DNA of 64,000 bases from an uncultured Alphaproteobacteria bacterium (GTDB taxonomy: Bacteria > Pseudomonadota > Alphaproteobacteria > RF32 > CAG-239): positions 1-64,000 of the forward strand of contig CALXYB010000001.1 of NCBI GenBank assembly GCA_944392835.1, given 5' to 3'. Both the position numbers and the translations under genes were made by a program. The notes under the pieces are model-generated. The model did not search any database. It was given only the letters and a program-made list of their open reading frames with translations, and was not told where the DNA came from. This document shows positions 24,449 through 32,750 of the stretch, piece by piece; within the stretch, counting starts at the first letter, position 1, and each line of letters opens with the position of its first letter.

Positions 24449-24620
24449 TAAATTGCTGAATGCAAGTTGGAATAATGAGCAAAATTGCTCTGAATGCAAA
24501 GCTCCAAAACAAAATCTTGGATGGTGATGTAGTCAGAGTGATTTCAGCGGCGAAAAAAAATTCTAGCGTACAAAGAAGTACGTGAATTTTTTGAGACCAC
24601 GCAAAATTGCTCTGAATGCG
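24449..24620 (+). repeat. Repeated motif in the ldh leader
   Basis: GCAAAATTGCTCTGAATGC occurs exactly at 24479-24497 and 24601-24619. A shorter version, AAATTGCTGAATGC, lies near 24450. The first exact copy sits in the palindrome GAGCAAAATTGCTC. The copies flank the hairpin at 24553-24593. The 309-base gap 24343-24651 has no gene beyond these elements and the preceding terminator. Confidence 0.65.
24553..24593 (+). ncRNA. Structured hairpin element, copy A
   Basis: An inner hairpin CGTAC-AAAGAA-GTACG is enclosed by an outer stem AAAAAATTC/GAATTTTTT. The core AGCGTACAAAGAAGTACGTGA recurs with one change at 52657-52677, where the outer stem has a different but still complementary sequence. 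It lies about 60 bases upstream of ldh. It may be a structured leader, a small RNA or a DNA repeat. Confidence 0.5.
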
Positions 24621-24651
24621 CAGCAGACAAGATTTAAAAAGGAGATATGTA

Positions 24652-25617
24652 ATGAAAGTAGGAATAATAGGTGCCGGTTCGGTTGGTGCTGCAACAGCTT
24701 TTGCCTTGATTATGAGAGGGGTTGCTCGCAAAGTTGTTTTGATTGATGCGAATGAAAAGAAAGCTCAGGCTGAAGCTATGGATATTGCGCATGCCGCTCC
24801 TTTTGCTTATGCCAATAAGGTTAAAGCCGGAACTTATGAAGATTTGGAAGGTGCCGAAGTTGTTATCGTTACAGCCGGAGCCAACCAAAAACCCGGAGAA
24901 ACCCGTATTGATTTGTTAGGACGCAACGCTAAAATTTTTGAAAGCATTATCCCGCAAGTTGCTCAACATGCACCAAATTGCATTTTGATTATTACCTCCA
25001 ATCCGGCTGATATCATGACCGAAGTCGCCATTAAGCTTTCAGGCTTCCCGCGTGAACGCGTTATCGGTAGCGGTACGGTATTGGATACTTCTCGTTTCCG
25101 TACATTACTCGGATATCATTTAGGCGTATCTCCGAAATCCATTCACGCCAATGTTTTGGGTGAGCATGGCGACAGCGAAGTTTTAATCTGGTCAAACGGC
25201 GATGCCGGTTCGGTCCAGATTGAAGAATTGGCTTTGATGGAAAACAAGCCCTTAACTGCCGAAGTTAAGGCTCAGATTGATGATTGCGTCCGCAATGCTG
25301 CCTACAAGATTATTGAAGGCAAAGGTGCAACTTATTATGGCATTGCCGGTGCTTTGTGCCAAATCTGCCAAGCCATCTCCAACAACGAATATGCTATTCT
25401 AACGGTTTCCAGCCATCATGATGATGTTGAAGGGATTAAAAATGTTTGCCTTTCCTTGCCAACCGTTGTCGGCAAACGCGGCATTCATGGCGTAATCTAT
25501 CCCAAACTTTCTGAAAGCGAGCATAATGACTTACGTTACAGCGCTCAGAAAATTAAGGAATATTCTGACCAAGCATTGGAAATCGTAAACAAAGATTTAG
25601 CCGGAAATCAGAAATAA
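24652..25617 (+). CDS. ldh: L-lactate dehydrogenase
   Basis: The 321-residue NAD-dependent enzyme reduces pyruvate to L-lactate. Features are the Rossmann start KVGIIGAGSVGAATA, the mobile loop TAGANQKPGETRIDLLGRN, TSNPADIMTEV, GSGTVLDTSRFR and the catalytic His in LGEHGDSEV. Gln before KPGETR marks lactate rather than malate dehydrogenase, which has Arg there. ATG 24652 follows AAGGAGATATGTA. It implies a fermentative branch from pyruvate. The long repeat-bearing leader may regulate it. Confidence 0.93.
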   Translation: MKVGIIGAGSVGAATAFALIMRGVARKVVLIDANEKKAQAEAMDIAHAAPFAYANKVKAGTYEDLEGAEVVIVTAGANQKPGETRIDLLGRNAKIFESIIPQVAQHAPNCILIITSNPADIMTEVAIKLSGFPRERVIGSGTVLDTSRFRTLLGYHLGVSPKSIHANVLGEHGDSEVLIWSNGDAGSVQIEELALMENKPLTAEVKAQIDDCVRNAAYKIIEGKGATYYGIAGALCQICQAISNNEYAILTVSSHHDDVEGIKNVCLSLPTVVGKRGIHGVIYPKLSESEHNDLRYSAQKIKEYSDQALEIVNKDLAGNQK

Positions 25618-25686
25618 GCTTAATAACACATTTCTGATTTGATTTTATCCTCCTTTTGCCGTATATTGCGCGGAGGAGGATTTTTT

Positions 25687-26730
25687 ATGGTAGAAGTCGT
25701 AACACTCGGATGTCGCATAAATTCTTATGAGTCAGAAGTTTTGAAAGAAAAACTTGCCGCTCTGAATAATGTCATTATCGTTAACACCTGCGCCGTAACC
25801 GGCGAGGCCGAACGCCAATGCCGCCAAACCATCCGCAAACTTCGCAAAGAAAATCCCGATGCTCGCATTATTGTTACCGGCTGCGCAGCACAAATCGCAC
25901 CGCAAAAATTTGCCGCCATGCCTGAGGTTGACTTGGTCTTAGGCAATAAGGAAAAGGCCGAAATTGAAAAATATCTGTCCTCAGATATTTGCGAAAAAAC
26001 CATTGTCGGCGATATCTTTTCTTATGATGATTATGACCGCTACCTGATTACGGGTTTTGAAGGCAGACACAGAGCCTTTGTGCAGATTCAACAAGGTTGC
26101 AACCATCGCTGCGCTTATTGCATTGTACCCTATGCCCGCGGCAACAACCGCTCGGTTAAGGAAGAAGACATCATCAAGCAGATTAAAGAACTTTTGGCAC
26201 AAGGTTTTAAAGAGATTTGCCTAACAGGTGTTGATGCTTGTTCTTATAAACCTTCTTTCAGCGGCTTGGTTGCTCATATTTTGGAGCAAATCCCTGACCT
26301 CCCTTCTCTGCAGTTCGGTTCTCTGGACCCTGCCGCCATAGATAAGGATTTTATTGCTCTGGTGGGCAAATATAAAAACATTCATCCGCATTTTCATCTT
26401 TCCGTTCAGTCCGGCGACAATCAAGTTTTGAAAAAAATGCGCCGCCGCCATAGTCGTGAGGATGTCATCAAGCTTTGTAATGCCATTCGCGCCGTCCGTC
26501 CGGAAGCCACTTTCGGCGCTGATTTTATTTGCGGTTTTCCGACCGAAACGGATGAAAATTTTATGAATACGGTCAAATTGGTTGATGAAGCCCAAATAAC
26601 CAAACTGCACGTCTTCCCATATTCTGAGCGTCCCGGAACACCGGCTGCAAATATGCCGCAAATTCCTGTAGAGATTCGCAAAGAGCGCGCCCGCATTTTG
26701 CGCGAACACGGAGAACCTATAAATGACTAA
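25687..26730 (+). CDS. mtaB: tRNA t6A37 methylthiotransferase MtaB-like, without TRAM domain
   Basis: The 347-residue radical-SAM enzyme should convert t6A37 to ms2t6A37. The N-terminal domain binds a 4Fe-4S cluster (VVTLGCRINSYES, NTCAVTGEAERQCRQ, TGCAAQ). The radical SAM motif is GCNHRCAYCIVPYARG. LSVQSGDNQVLKKMRRRHSR, GADFICGFPTETDENF and FPYSERPGTPAA are typical of the family. The protein ends soon after, at ILREHGEPIND, so the usual C-terminal TRAM domain is missing. ATG 25687 follows GGAGGAGG. Its end overlaps the ftsY start by 8 bases. Confidence 0.88.
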   Translation: MVEVVTLGCRINSYESEVLKEKLAALNNVIIVNTCAVTGEAERQCRQTIRKLRKENPDARIIVTGCAAQIAPQKFAAMPEVDLVLGNKEKAEIEKYLSSDICEKTIVGDIFSYDDYDRYLITGFEGRHRAFVQIQQGCNHRCAYCIVPYARGNNRSVKEEDIIKQIKELLAQGFKEICLTGVDACSYKPSFSGLVAHILEQIPDLPSLQFGSLDPAAIDKDFIALVGKYKNIHPHFHLSVQSGDNQVLKKMRRRHSREDVIKLCNAIRAVRPEATFGADFICGFPTETDENFMNTVKLVDEAQITKLHVFPYSERPGTPAANMPQIPVEIRKERARILREHGEPIND

Positions 26731-27640
26731 TTTTTTTCAAAAACTGGGCTTAGGCCTCAAAAAATCTTCCGATAAACTCACCTCGGGTATTAGTGATATT
26801 TTCACCAAGCGGAAAGTAGATTCGCAAACCTTAGAGGAGTTGGAAGAGCTTTTGATAACTTCTGACTTAGGTGTCAAAGCCAGCACCAAGATTATTGCTA
26901 ATTTTGGTGAACGCCGCCTAAACAAAGACGCAACTTCTGCCGAAATCAGAAGCGAACTGGCCGCAGATATTGAGGCGATTCTCAAGCCTTGTGAACAAAA
27001 TTTGGTTATAGATAACAACATTAAACCTTTTGTTATTCTGATGGTTGGGGTTAACGGCGCAGGTAAAACCACCACCATCGGCAAACTAACCGCCAAGTTT
27101 AAGCAAGAAGGCAAACAAATTTCCTTCATTGCCGGAGACACCTTCCGTGCCGCCGCCGTTGAACAATTGGAAGTCTGGGGTAAAAGGAATGATATCAGAG
27201 TTTATAAAGGCCCAAATGGATGCGATGCCGCGGGCTTGTGCTTTGACGGCTTGAGCGAAGCCATAAAACAAGGAGATGACATCGTTTTTATTGATACGGC
27301 AGGAAGATTGCAAAACAAAGCAGGCTTAATGGATGAGCTGAAAAAAATCATCCGCGTTATCAAAAAAGTTATTCCTGAAGCGCCGCACGCCACCTTATTG
27401 ACGATTGATGCCACCACGGGACAAAACGCTTTGGCGCAAGTCCAAACCTTCAAAGAAATGGTAGATGTTTCGGGGCTGATTATCACCAAGCTTGACGGCA
27501 CAGCTAAAGGCGGCATTTTAGTAGCCGTAGCAGAAGAACAACCTACTCCGATTCATTTCATCGGCATCGGCGAAGGAATAGATGATTTGGATAAATTTAA
27601 TGCTCATGATTTTGCCAATAGCATAATGGAATTAGAATAG
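26723..27640 (+). CDS. ftsY: Signal recognition particle receptor FtsY
   Basis: The 305-residue SRP GTPase has an N-domain (LEELLITSDLGVKAS) and G-domain motifs GVNGAGKTTTIGKL, DTFRAAAVEQLEVW, DTAGRLQNKAGLMDELKK and TKLDGTAKGGI, ending IGIGEGIDDLDKFNAHDFANSIM. It docks ribosome-SRP complexes at the membrane. The acidic N-terminal A-domain is absent; this short form is known in several lineages. It is coupled to mtaB and followed by an unusual hairpin array. Confidence 0.96.
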   Translation: MTNFFQKLGLGLKKSSDKLTSGISDIFTKRKVDSQTLEELEELLITSDLGVKASTKIIANFGERRLNKDATSAEIRSELAADIEAILKPCEQNLVIDNNIKPFVILMVGVNGAGKTTTIGKLTAKFKQEGKQISFIAGDTFRAAAVEQLEVWGKRNDIRVYKGPNGCDAAGLCFDGLSEAIKQGDDIVFIDTAGRLQNKAGLMDELKKIIRVIKKVIPEAPHATLLTIDATTGQNALAQVQTFKEMVDVSGLIITKLDGTAKGGILVAVAEEQPTPIHFIGIGEGIDDLDKFNAHDFANSIMELE

Positions 27641-27644
27641 ATAT

Positions 27645-27760
27645 CCCCCTGTAAACTGGGGGTTCTATAACAGCTACAAACCTTACGGTTTGACCACGCT
27701 CGTTGGCGTGGAGCGGTGTTGTTCCAACACCTTGGCATTCAGCCCCGAGTAAACTCGGGG
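27645..27760 (+). ncRNA. Array of five adjacent hairpins (possible IS200/IS605-derived element or TnpB-type guide RNA scaffold)
   Basis: Five stems follow one another: CCCCC/GGGGG (27645-27662, TAAA loop), AAACC/GGTTT (27678-27691), CCACGC/GCGTGG (27694-27711), GGTGTTG/CAACACC (27715-27731) and CCCCGAG/CTCGGGG (27743-27760, TAAA loop). The first and last share GTAAACT and a TAAA loop, like the paired end palindromes of IS200/IS605 elements. The inner part resembles TnpB omega-RNA scaffolds. There is no tnpA or tnpB nearby. It starts five bases after the ftsY stop. The last hairpin may also terminate ftsY. Confidence 0.5.
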
Positions 27761-27783
27761 TTTTCTGTAAGGCAACTAATAAG

Positions 27784-27819
27784 CAAAAGCCTGTTCTCAA
27801 AAAAGAACAGGCTTTTTTT
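27784..27819. terminator. Bidirectional terminator
   Basis: AAAAGCCTGTTCT and AGAACAGGCTTTT form a perfect stem. It lies between the hairpin array and the convergent 191-residue gene. Confidence 0.85.
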
Positions 27820-27823
27820 CAAC

Positions 27824-28399
27824 TTAATCAGCATCGCAGACCACCAACCAACTAAGCTTTTCCTTAGGATTAATCCCTTCTATCCTAAAATCTGGATAAT
27901 AATACATCACAGATTCAAGTCGGTCAGAATTGTTCAAACAAGTTAAACAATCGCGTTCATTATCAATAAAACAAGGAAGAGAAAAAACATACCGCAATTT
28001 CTCCAAATCCTCAAGGTGTCTTTTGGCATCTAACACATAGGTCAGTTCCCTCTCTTGAGGAACACGCCATGAATAGGATGAAATTTTAGGAAGAGTCTTG
28101 ATAAAAGCTTGCACTTGCTCAAAATTTGCGTTTTTTAACCCCCGAGCCAATACCCAAAGCTCTCTCTCCTTACATAGCGGAAAATTGCATACGGAACTGA
28201 TACGAAAAGCAATAGGATTTTTAGCCAAATCAATTCGACGCGAGACTTCACCATCTTCATAATAAATATCTAACGGTGAACCTTCTTTAATTATTTCCAT
28301 TTGAGAAAATAATTCATACAACTCATCTTCATTAATACAATGCTGTGTGCAAAAATCTTGGAGTAAATTAATTTTGCACAATCTTTCTTCATTTGTCAT
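27824..28399 (-). CDS. Hypothetical protein, 191 residues
   Basis: No family is confidently recognised. The C-terminal half shows SYSWRVPQERELTYVL and then a Cys-rich stretch (CFIDNERDCLTCLNN), faintly like DUF1566/Lcl-type domains in which a W-R-x-P-x-x-x-E-L motif recurs. There is no signal peptide or membrane segment. It lies 78 bases downstream of the HigA-like regulator on the same strand, so the two could be co-transcribed, but it does not look like a HigB toxin. Confidence 0.65.
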   Translation of the reverse strand: MTNEERLCKINLLQDFCTQHCINEDELYELFSQMEIIKEGSPLDIYYEDGEVSRRIDLAKNPIAFRISSVCNFPLCKERELWVLARGLKNANFEQVQAFIKTLPKISSYSWRVPQERELTYVLDAKRHLEDLEKLRYVFSLPCFIDNERDCLTCLNNSDRLESVMYYYPDFRIEGINPKEKLSWLVVCDAD

Positions 28400-28477
28400 A
28401 ACATGATAATTTAATGTTAATAATAAAAAATATTGTTTTTTTAATTTAGCTAAAAAAACATATAGCGCAAGAAAATT

Positions 28478-28786
28478 TTATCTTTTAGCCTTTACCGTAT
28501 CTTGAAGGATAGGAATTTCTTTCAACTTGCGTTGCAAAGAACGCTCAGCCAAAATCAAATCATACTCCAATTGCAATTTGGCAAAATATCCCTGCTTAAC
28601 TTCAAAAAAATGACAAAGAAGGATATCCGTTTCCGACGTAATCCGACGTTTACCAGAAATAATTTCATAAATTCTGGTCCAAGTAACATTCAAATAACGG
28701 GATAATTCCATAGGAGAAATACCATTTTTAGCACAAAGTCGCTTCATTTCGACAACACCTTGATTGGCAACAACTTCTGTTTTCAT
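28478..28786 (-). CDS. HigA/VapI-type helix-turn-helix antitoxin-like regulator
   Basis: The 102-residue protein (start MKTEVVANQG) has NGISPMELSRYLNVTWTRIYEIISGKRRITSETDILLCHFFEVKQGYFAKLQLEYDL, the XRE-family pattern of HigA antitoxins (antidote to RelE-like HigB). No HigB gene is adjacent on either side, so it is an orphan or its partner is unrecognised. The region upstream holds a tandem repeat and a long palindrome that fit autoregulation. In-frame codons upstream to 28843 are ignored because the family start is at 28786. Confidence 0.8.
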   Translation of the reverse strand: MKTEVVANQGVVEMKRLCAKNGISPMELSRYLNVTWTRIYEIISGKRRITSETDILLCHFFEVKQGYFAKLQLEYDLILAERSLQRKLKEIPILQDTVKAKR

Positions 28787-28825
28787 TTTTTTACCTTTTT
28801 TCAAAAAGCTTAAAGAGCGGCAAAC

Positions 28826-28875
28826 TAGCAATAAGAGATGCAAATTATCAATTTAGCAATAAGAGAGGCAAATTA
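28826..28875. repeat. Tandem 22-bp direct repeat upstream of the HigA-like gene
   Basis: TAGCAATAAGAGATGCAAAT at 28826 recurs at 28854 with one change (GATG to GAGG). The period is 28 bases. It lies 40-90 bases before the regulator start. Confidence 0.75.
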
Positions 28876-28891
28876 CCTATTTATTTCACCT

Positions 28892-28923
28892 TATATTATC
28901 GCCTATCGATAGGCGATAATATA
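28892..28923. promoter_or_regulatory. 32-bp perfect palindrome, candidate operator
   Basis: The half-site TATATTATCGCCTATC is followed by its exact complement, centred at 28907/28908. It lies between the HigA-like gene and xseA, which diverge. HigA-type regulators bind palindromes, so this is the likely operator. A DNA cruciform or a transcript hairpin is also possible. Confidence 0.65.
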
Positions 28924-29048
28924 TATAAATATTTATGTAAAAGTCAAGAATTAAATATAAAATCAAAATTTTTCACATCACAAAAAATCTGCCCTTAACA
29001 AAGAAAATATTCACTTTTATAATAGCACCAAGTTTTAAGGATAAGAAA

Positions 29049-30422
29049 ATGGAAGATTTATTAAACCTAATGCAGCCTCAAACACCCAAACTGCCTGAAT
29101 ACACGGTCAGTGAGATTTCGTTTGAGATAAAAAAATGCGTGGAAACCACCTTTAGCCGCGTGCGGATTCGTGGTGAGATTTTTGGCGCCAAAAGAGCCGA
29201 TTCCGGACATTGGTATTTATCCCTAAAAGACCCGAATGCGGTTTTATCCGCCGTTGTTTGGAAAGGTGTTGCCTCAAAATTTACTTTCAAACCAGAGGAT
29301 GGCTTAGAAGTTATTGCCACGGGAAAGATAACCACCTTTGCCGGAAAATCATCTTATCAGTTGGTTATTGAGCAAATGGAAATAGCCGGCACGGGAGCTT
29401 TGCTTAAATTATTAGAGGAACGCAAACAAAAATTTGCTGCCGAAGGCTTGTTTGACCAAGCTCACAAAAAGCAAATTCCTTTTCTGCCGGACGTTATCGG
29501 TGTTGTAACTTCCGCAAGCGGTGCTGTGATTAGAGATATCATCCATCGCGTCCGCGACCGTTTTCCAAGCCGCATTATTGTTTGGCCGACACCGGTACAA
29601 GGCGAAGGCGCTGCCGACAAAATCGCCGCCGCAATTAAAGGATTTAATAATCTAGCTAAAGGCGGAACGATTCCAAGACCCGATGTCTTAATCGTTGCCC
29701 GAGGTGGCGGAAGTCTGGAAGATTTGTGGCCTTTCAATGAGGAAGTTGTCATCCGTGCGGTTTATGATTCGGAAATTCCACTCATTTCGGCTGTCGGACA
29801 TGAAACGGATACGATGCTGATTGACTATGTTTCAGACCTACGCGCCCCCACCCCGACCGGTGCCGCCGAATTTGCCGTTCCGGTCAAGGCCGAAATCTCA
29901 GCAACCTTGCAAACCGCGCAAAGCCGTTTGGCAAACGGCATTAACCGTTATTTTGAAGAGCGCCGCAACCGCTTGGAAGGCTTGAGCCGAGGCATTCCGA
30001 ACTTGGAACAAATTTTAGCCGAGAGCCGCCAAAAATTTGATGATAGAGTGGAGCGCTTAGAACTTGCTTTCAAAAATATGCTCCGCAATAAACAAAACCA
30101 AATTGCCCAAATAAGCCTAAAACCTTATCATATTTTGAATATATTTGAGAAAAAGCAAGAAAATTTAAAGAATTTGGCTCTTAGACTTGAATCAGTATCA
30201 ATTGATTCGGTTTTAAGCCGAGGTTTTGCTTGGGTAAAGGATAATCGGCAAAAAACGGTTTATTCGGTAGCACAAGCCCAAAAAAGCCCGACGCTTGAAA
30301 TCAAATTTATTGACGGCAGCATCAAAACCAGAACGGATAAAAAGAAAAATGACACATTACAAGGCGATTTGTTTGACTTTTTTAATGGCAGCTCTTCTGC
30401 CGATTCAAGCGCAGGCAATTGA
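29049..30422 (+). CDS. xseA: Exodeoxyribonuclease VII large subunit
   Basis: The 457-residue protein has an N-terminal OB-fold ([24 protein letters not shown]) and the Exo VII catalytic region: [80 protein letters not shown] coiled-coil tail follows. With XseB (13990) it degrades single-stranded DNA. Its last 74 bases overlap the M23 peptidase gene start. Confidence 0.96.
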   Translation: MEDLLNLMQPQTPKLPEYTVSEISFEIKKCVETTFSRVRIRGEIFGAKRADSGHWYLSLKDPNAVLSAVVWKGVASKFTFKPEDGLEVIATGKITTFAGKSSYQLVIEQMEIAGTGALLKLLEERKQKFAAEGLFDQAHKKQIPFLPDVIGVVTSASGAVIRDIIHRVRDRFPSRIIVWPTPVQGEGAADKIAAAIKGFNNLAKGGTIPRPDVLIVARGGGSLEDLWPFNEEVVIRAVYDSEIPLISAVGHETDTMLIDYVSDLRAPTPTGAAEFAVPVKAEISATLQTAQSRLANGINRYFEERRNRLEGLSRGIPNLEQILAESRQKFDDRVERLELAFKNMLRNKQNQIAQISLKPYHILNIFEKKQENLKNLALRLESVSIDSVLSRGFAWVKDNRQKTVYSVAQAQKSPTLEIKFIDGSIKTRTDKKKNDTLQGDLFDFFNGSSSADSSAGN

Positions 30423-31185
30423 GCTCTGCGGCAAAAAAGCGCAAGGCGAGATTCTGAAAGGCTATGCTACGGGGGCTTCTAAGATATTATTCAATAACCA
30501 AGAATATATGGTTTCGCCATCAGGGAACTTTCTGATAGCCTTCGGGCGCGATGCGCAAAAAGAACAAAAACTAACCGCCGTCTCCGACAAAAACGGCAAA
30601 CAAGATTATAATTTTACCATCACGCCGACCAAATGGGATATTCAAAACATCAAAGGTGTTCCGCAAAAGAAAGTAACCCCTTCGGAAAAAGACCAAAAAG
30701 AAATCACCCGAGAAAGAAGCGACCTTAAAAAAGCTCTGGCTCATAAAACAGATAAAAATTATTGGGAAAAAGGCTTCATTCTGCCGGTTGAAGGACGCAT
30801 CAGCGGAAAGTTCGGCGGACAAAGAATTATGAACGGCAAGAAGATGAATCCGCATCAGGGATTAGACATTGCCGCTCCGGAAGGCACGCCGGTTAAAGCC
30901 GCCTCAAACGGCATTGTGCGAATGAGCGGCGGCAATTATTTTTATACCGGCAACACAATTGTCATTGACCACGGACACGAACTTTACACAATTTATGCCC
31001 ACCTAAAAAGCGCTGATGTCAAGGTCGGAGACTATGTCAAACAAGGACAAATCATCGGCAAAGTCGGCAAGACGGGACGTGTTACGGGAGCGCATTTGCA
31101 TTGGGGTGCCACACTAAACGGCACCAGATTTTTGCCGACATCACTATTACATATGAATAATGCTGATTTTTGTTTTAATTTATAA
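30349..31185 (+). CDS. Exported M23 family (LytM-type) metallopeptidase
   Basis: The 278-residue protein has a signal peptide ([17 protein letters not shown]) and a central linker. The M23 domain shows [34 protein letters not shown] (first ligands), [15 protein letters not shown] and [11 protein letters not shown]. These hold the zinc ligands HxxxD and HxH. It should cleave peptidoglycan cross-links or act in septal hydrolysis. ATG 30349 lies inside xseA, so the genes are coupled. Confidence 0.9.
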   Translation: MTHYKAICLTFLMAALLPIQAQAIELCGKKAQGEILKGYATGASKILFNNQEYMVSPSGNFLIAFGRDAQKEQKLTAVSDKNGKQDYNFTITPTKWDIQNIKGVPQKKVTPSEKDQKEITRERSDLKKALAHKTDKNYWEKGFILPVEGRISGKFGGQRIMNGKKMNPHQGLDIAAPEGTPVKAASNGIVRMSGGNYFYTGNTIVIDHGHELYTIYAHLKSADVKVGDYVKQGQIIGKVGKTGRVTGAHLHWGATLNGTRFLPTSLLHMNNADFCFNL

Positions 31186-31233
31186 ACAATTATTATAAAC
31201 TAACACAAAATACAAAGCGGAGAAGAGGTAATC

Positions 31234-31656
31234 ATGGAAAACGCGCACAAACAGTTAGCTTGGGATACGTTAACCTGTCTGGTGGTTGATGACGATAAGT
31301 TTTCAAGAACATTCACCAAGACGGCGCTATACCAGATTGGCATGAAAAACACGCGGGAAGCCGCCTCTGCCAATGAAGCAATTGAAATGTTAAACAGCTT
31401 CAAAATAGACATTATTTTGCTTGACCAGCAAATGCCGGACAAAACCGGACTTGAGCTTGCAAGAGAGCTGAAAAGCAGTAATAACCCCCACCTAAAAAAT
31501 CTGCCCATAATTATGATTACCGTTGACACCAAAGAAAAAACCGTTTTAGATGCTCGCGATTTGGGCATTCAGGAATATCTGGTCAAACCGATTTCTCCTC
31601 TGGCTCTCAAAAAAAGAATTTTAAACGCTTTTGGTATCAAACAGGAAAGAGTATAA
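31234..31656 (+). CDS. Single-domain CheY-like response regulator
   Basis: The 140-residue receiver has LVVDDDKFSRT (acidic triad), the phosphoacceptor Asp in IILLDQQMPDKTG, MITVDTKE in place of the usual Thr/Ser-Ala, and Lys in YLVKPISP. There is no output domain. It may act by protein contact, for example on a motor, kinase or phosphorelay. No chemotaxis gene adjoins it. AGAAGAGGTAATC precedes the ATG and uppP follows three bases after its stop. Confidence 0.9.
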   Translation: MENAHKQLAWDTLTCLVVDDDKFSRTFTKTALYQIGMKNTREAASANEAIEMLNSFKIDIILLDQQMPDKTGLELARELKSSNNPHLKNLPIIMITVDTKEKTVLDARDLGIQEYLVKPISPLALKKRILNAFGIKQERV

Positions 31657-31659
31657 GAA

Positions 31660-32484
31660 GTGACGAACATCCAACTTTTGCTTTTGTCAGCCCTGCAAGG
31701 TTTGACAGAATTTTTGCCGGTAAGTTCTTCCGGTCACCTGATTTTATTTTCCAAATTCACATCTTTTCCAGATCAAGGCTTAGCCTTGGACGTCGCCATG
31801 CATGTCGGCTCCATCATTGCCGTAATGATATATTTTTCGGAAGAAATTTGGGCTATGATAAAAGGCGTATTCAAAACCTGGTTTGTCCCGAACTTCAAAA
31901 ACGCCGGAGCTAAGCTTTTTTGGCTGATAGTGATTGGAACAATTCCGGCGGTTATTGCCGGCTTGGCGCTGAAAACTTATGGTATGGAATGGTTAAGAGA
32001 CAGCCGCATCGTCGGTTGGACAATTTTAGGCTTCGGCATCGTTTTGTTCATCGCCGACCGCATCGGCATGACCATCCGCAAAGTTGAACATTTGGGCGCT
32101 TTAGATGCTCTGCTGATTGGCTTAGCACAATGTTTGGCTCTCATTCCGGGTACAAGCCGTTCCGGCATAACCATTACCATGGGACGTTTTTTGGGCATGG
32201 AAAGAAGAGAAGCTGCCAAATTTGCAATGTTGCTGTCCATTCCGACCATTGCCGCCGCCGGACTTTTAGTTGGCTGGGAATTATATACGGCCGGAAATTT
32301 TCAACAAATTATCTATGCTATTGACGGCATAACCTATTCCTTCATTTTCTCTATCTTAGCCATCTATGGCATGATGTGGTGGCTAAAGAAATCCACCTTT
32401 TTGCCTTTCGTAATTTATCGGGTTTGCTTAGGTGGTTATTTGCTCCTAAATTCATATGGCTATCTTGATAATTTTTTGAAATAA
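31660..32484 (+). CDS. uppP: Undecaprenyl-diphosphatase
   Basis: The 274-residue polytopic membrane protein has the BacA motifs LQGLTEFLPVSSSGHLIL and IPGTSRSGITITMGRFLGM. It dephosphorylates undecaprenyl diphosphate to recycle the lipid carrier for cell-wall synthesis, and its loss gives bacitracin sensitivity. The start is GTG at 31660, just after the receiver gene. Confidence 0.95.
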   Translation: MTNIQLLLLSALQGLTEFLPVSSSGHLILFSKFTSFPDQGLALDVAMHVGSIIAVMIYFSEEIWAMIKGVFKTWFVPNFKNAGAKLFWLIVIGTIPAVIAGLALKTYGMEWLRDSRIVGWTILGFGIVLFIADRIGMTIRKVEHLGALDALLIGLAQCLALIPGTSRSGITITMGRFLGMERREAAKFAMLLSIPTIAAAGLLVGWELYTAGNFQQIIYAIDGITYSFIFSILAIYGMMWWLKKSTFLPFVIYRVCLGGYLLLNSYGYLDNFLK

Positions 32485-32531
32485 GGCTTGCAATTTAGAG
32501 CAAATTAGGATACAAGGATATCCGAAACAAA

Positions 32532-32617
32532 GCCCTGGTGGCGAAATTGGTAGACGCGCATGCTTCAGGTGCATGTTGCCTCAGGCAGTGGAAGTTCGAG
32601 TCTTCTCCAGGGCACCA
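32532..32617 (+). tRNA. tRNA-Leu(CAG)
   Basis: The 86-nt class II tRNA has acceptor GCCCTGG/CCAGGGC, discriminator A and encoded CCA. The D-arm reads GGCGAAATTGGTAGACGC. The anticodon stem GCATG frames a loop with CAG. A long variable arm (TTGCCTCAGGCAG) and T-loop TTCGAGT follow. Confidence 0.93.
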
Positions 32618-32620
32618 TAC

Positions 32621-32650
32621 AAAAAAAGCTCCCAACGGAGCCTTTTTTTG
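32621..32650 (+). terminator. Terminator of tRNA-Leu
   Basis: GCTCC and GGAGC pair around CAAC, with A-run and T-run flanks, directly after the CCA end. Confidence 0.8.
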
Positions 32651-32691
32651 TATGGTGAAAAGAACTTGTTAATTTGTGAAGCCGCGAACAG

Positions 32692-32744
32692 CGTGCAGTG
32701 GAACAAGCAATGCGACAGCATTGTCGCGGACAGTCTTCTCCACC
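32692..32744 (+). repeat. Degenerate partial copy of the tRNA-Leu 3' end
   Basis: GCAGTGGAA and AGTCTTCTCCA match the tRNA-Leu variable-arm/T-arm region, but in place of GTTCG there is an insert with the hairpin CAATGC-GACA-GCATTG. It cannot fold as a tRNA. It may be a decayed attachment site or duplication. Confidence 0.35.
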
Positions 32745-32750
32745 CCACAA

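Noticed and set aside
24652-25617. Malate dehydrogenase
   Set aside because: The substrate loop reads GANQKPGETR with Gln, as in lactate dehydrogenases. Malate dehydrogenases have Arg at that position.
27824-28399. HigB toxin partner for the HigA-like gene
   Set aside because: It is 191 residues, lies 78 bases downstream and lacks RelE/HigB motifs, whereas HigB is about 100 residues and usually precedes HigA.
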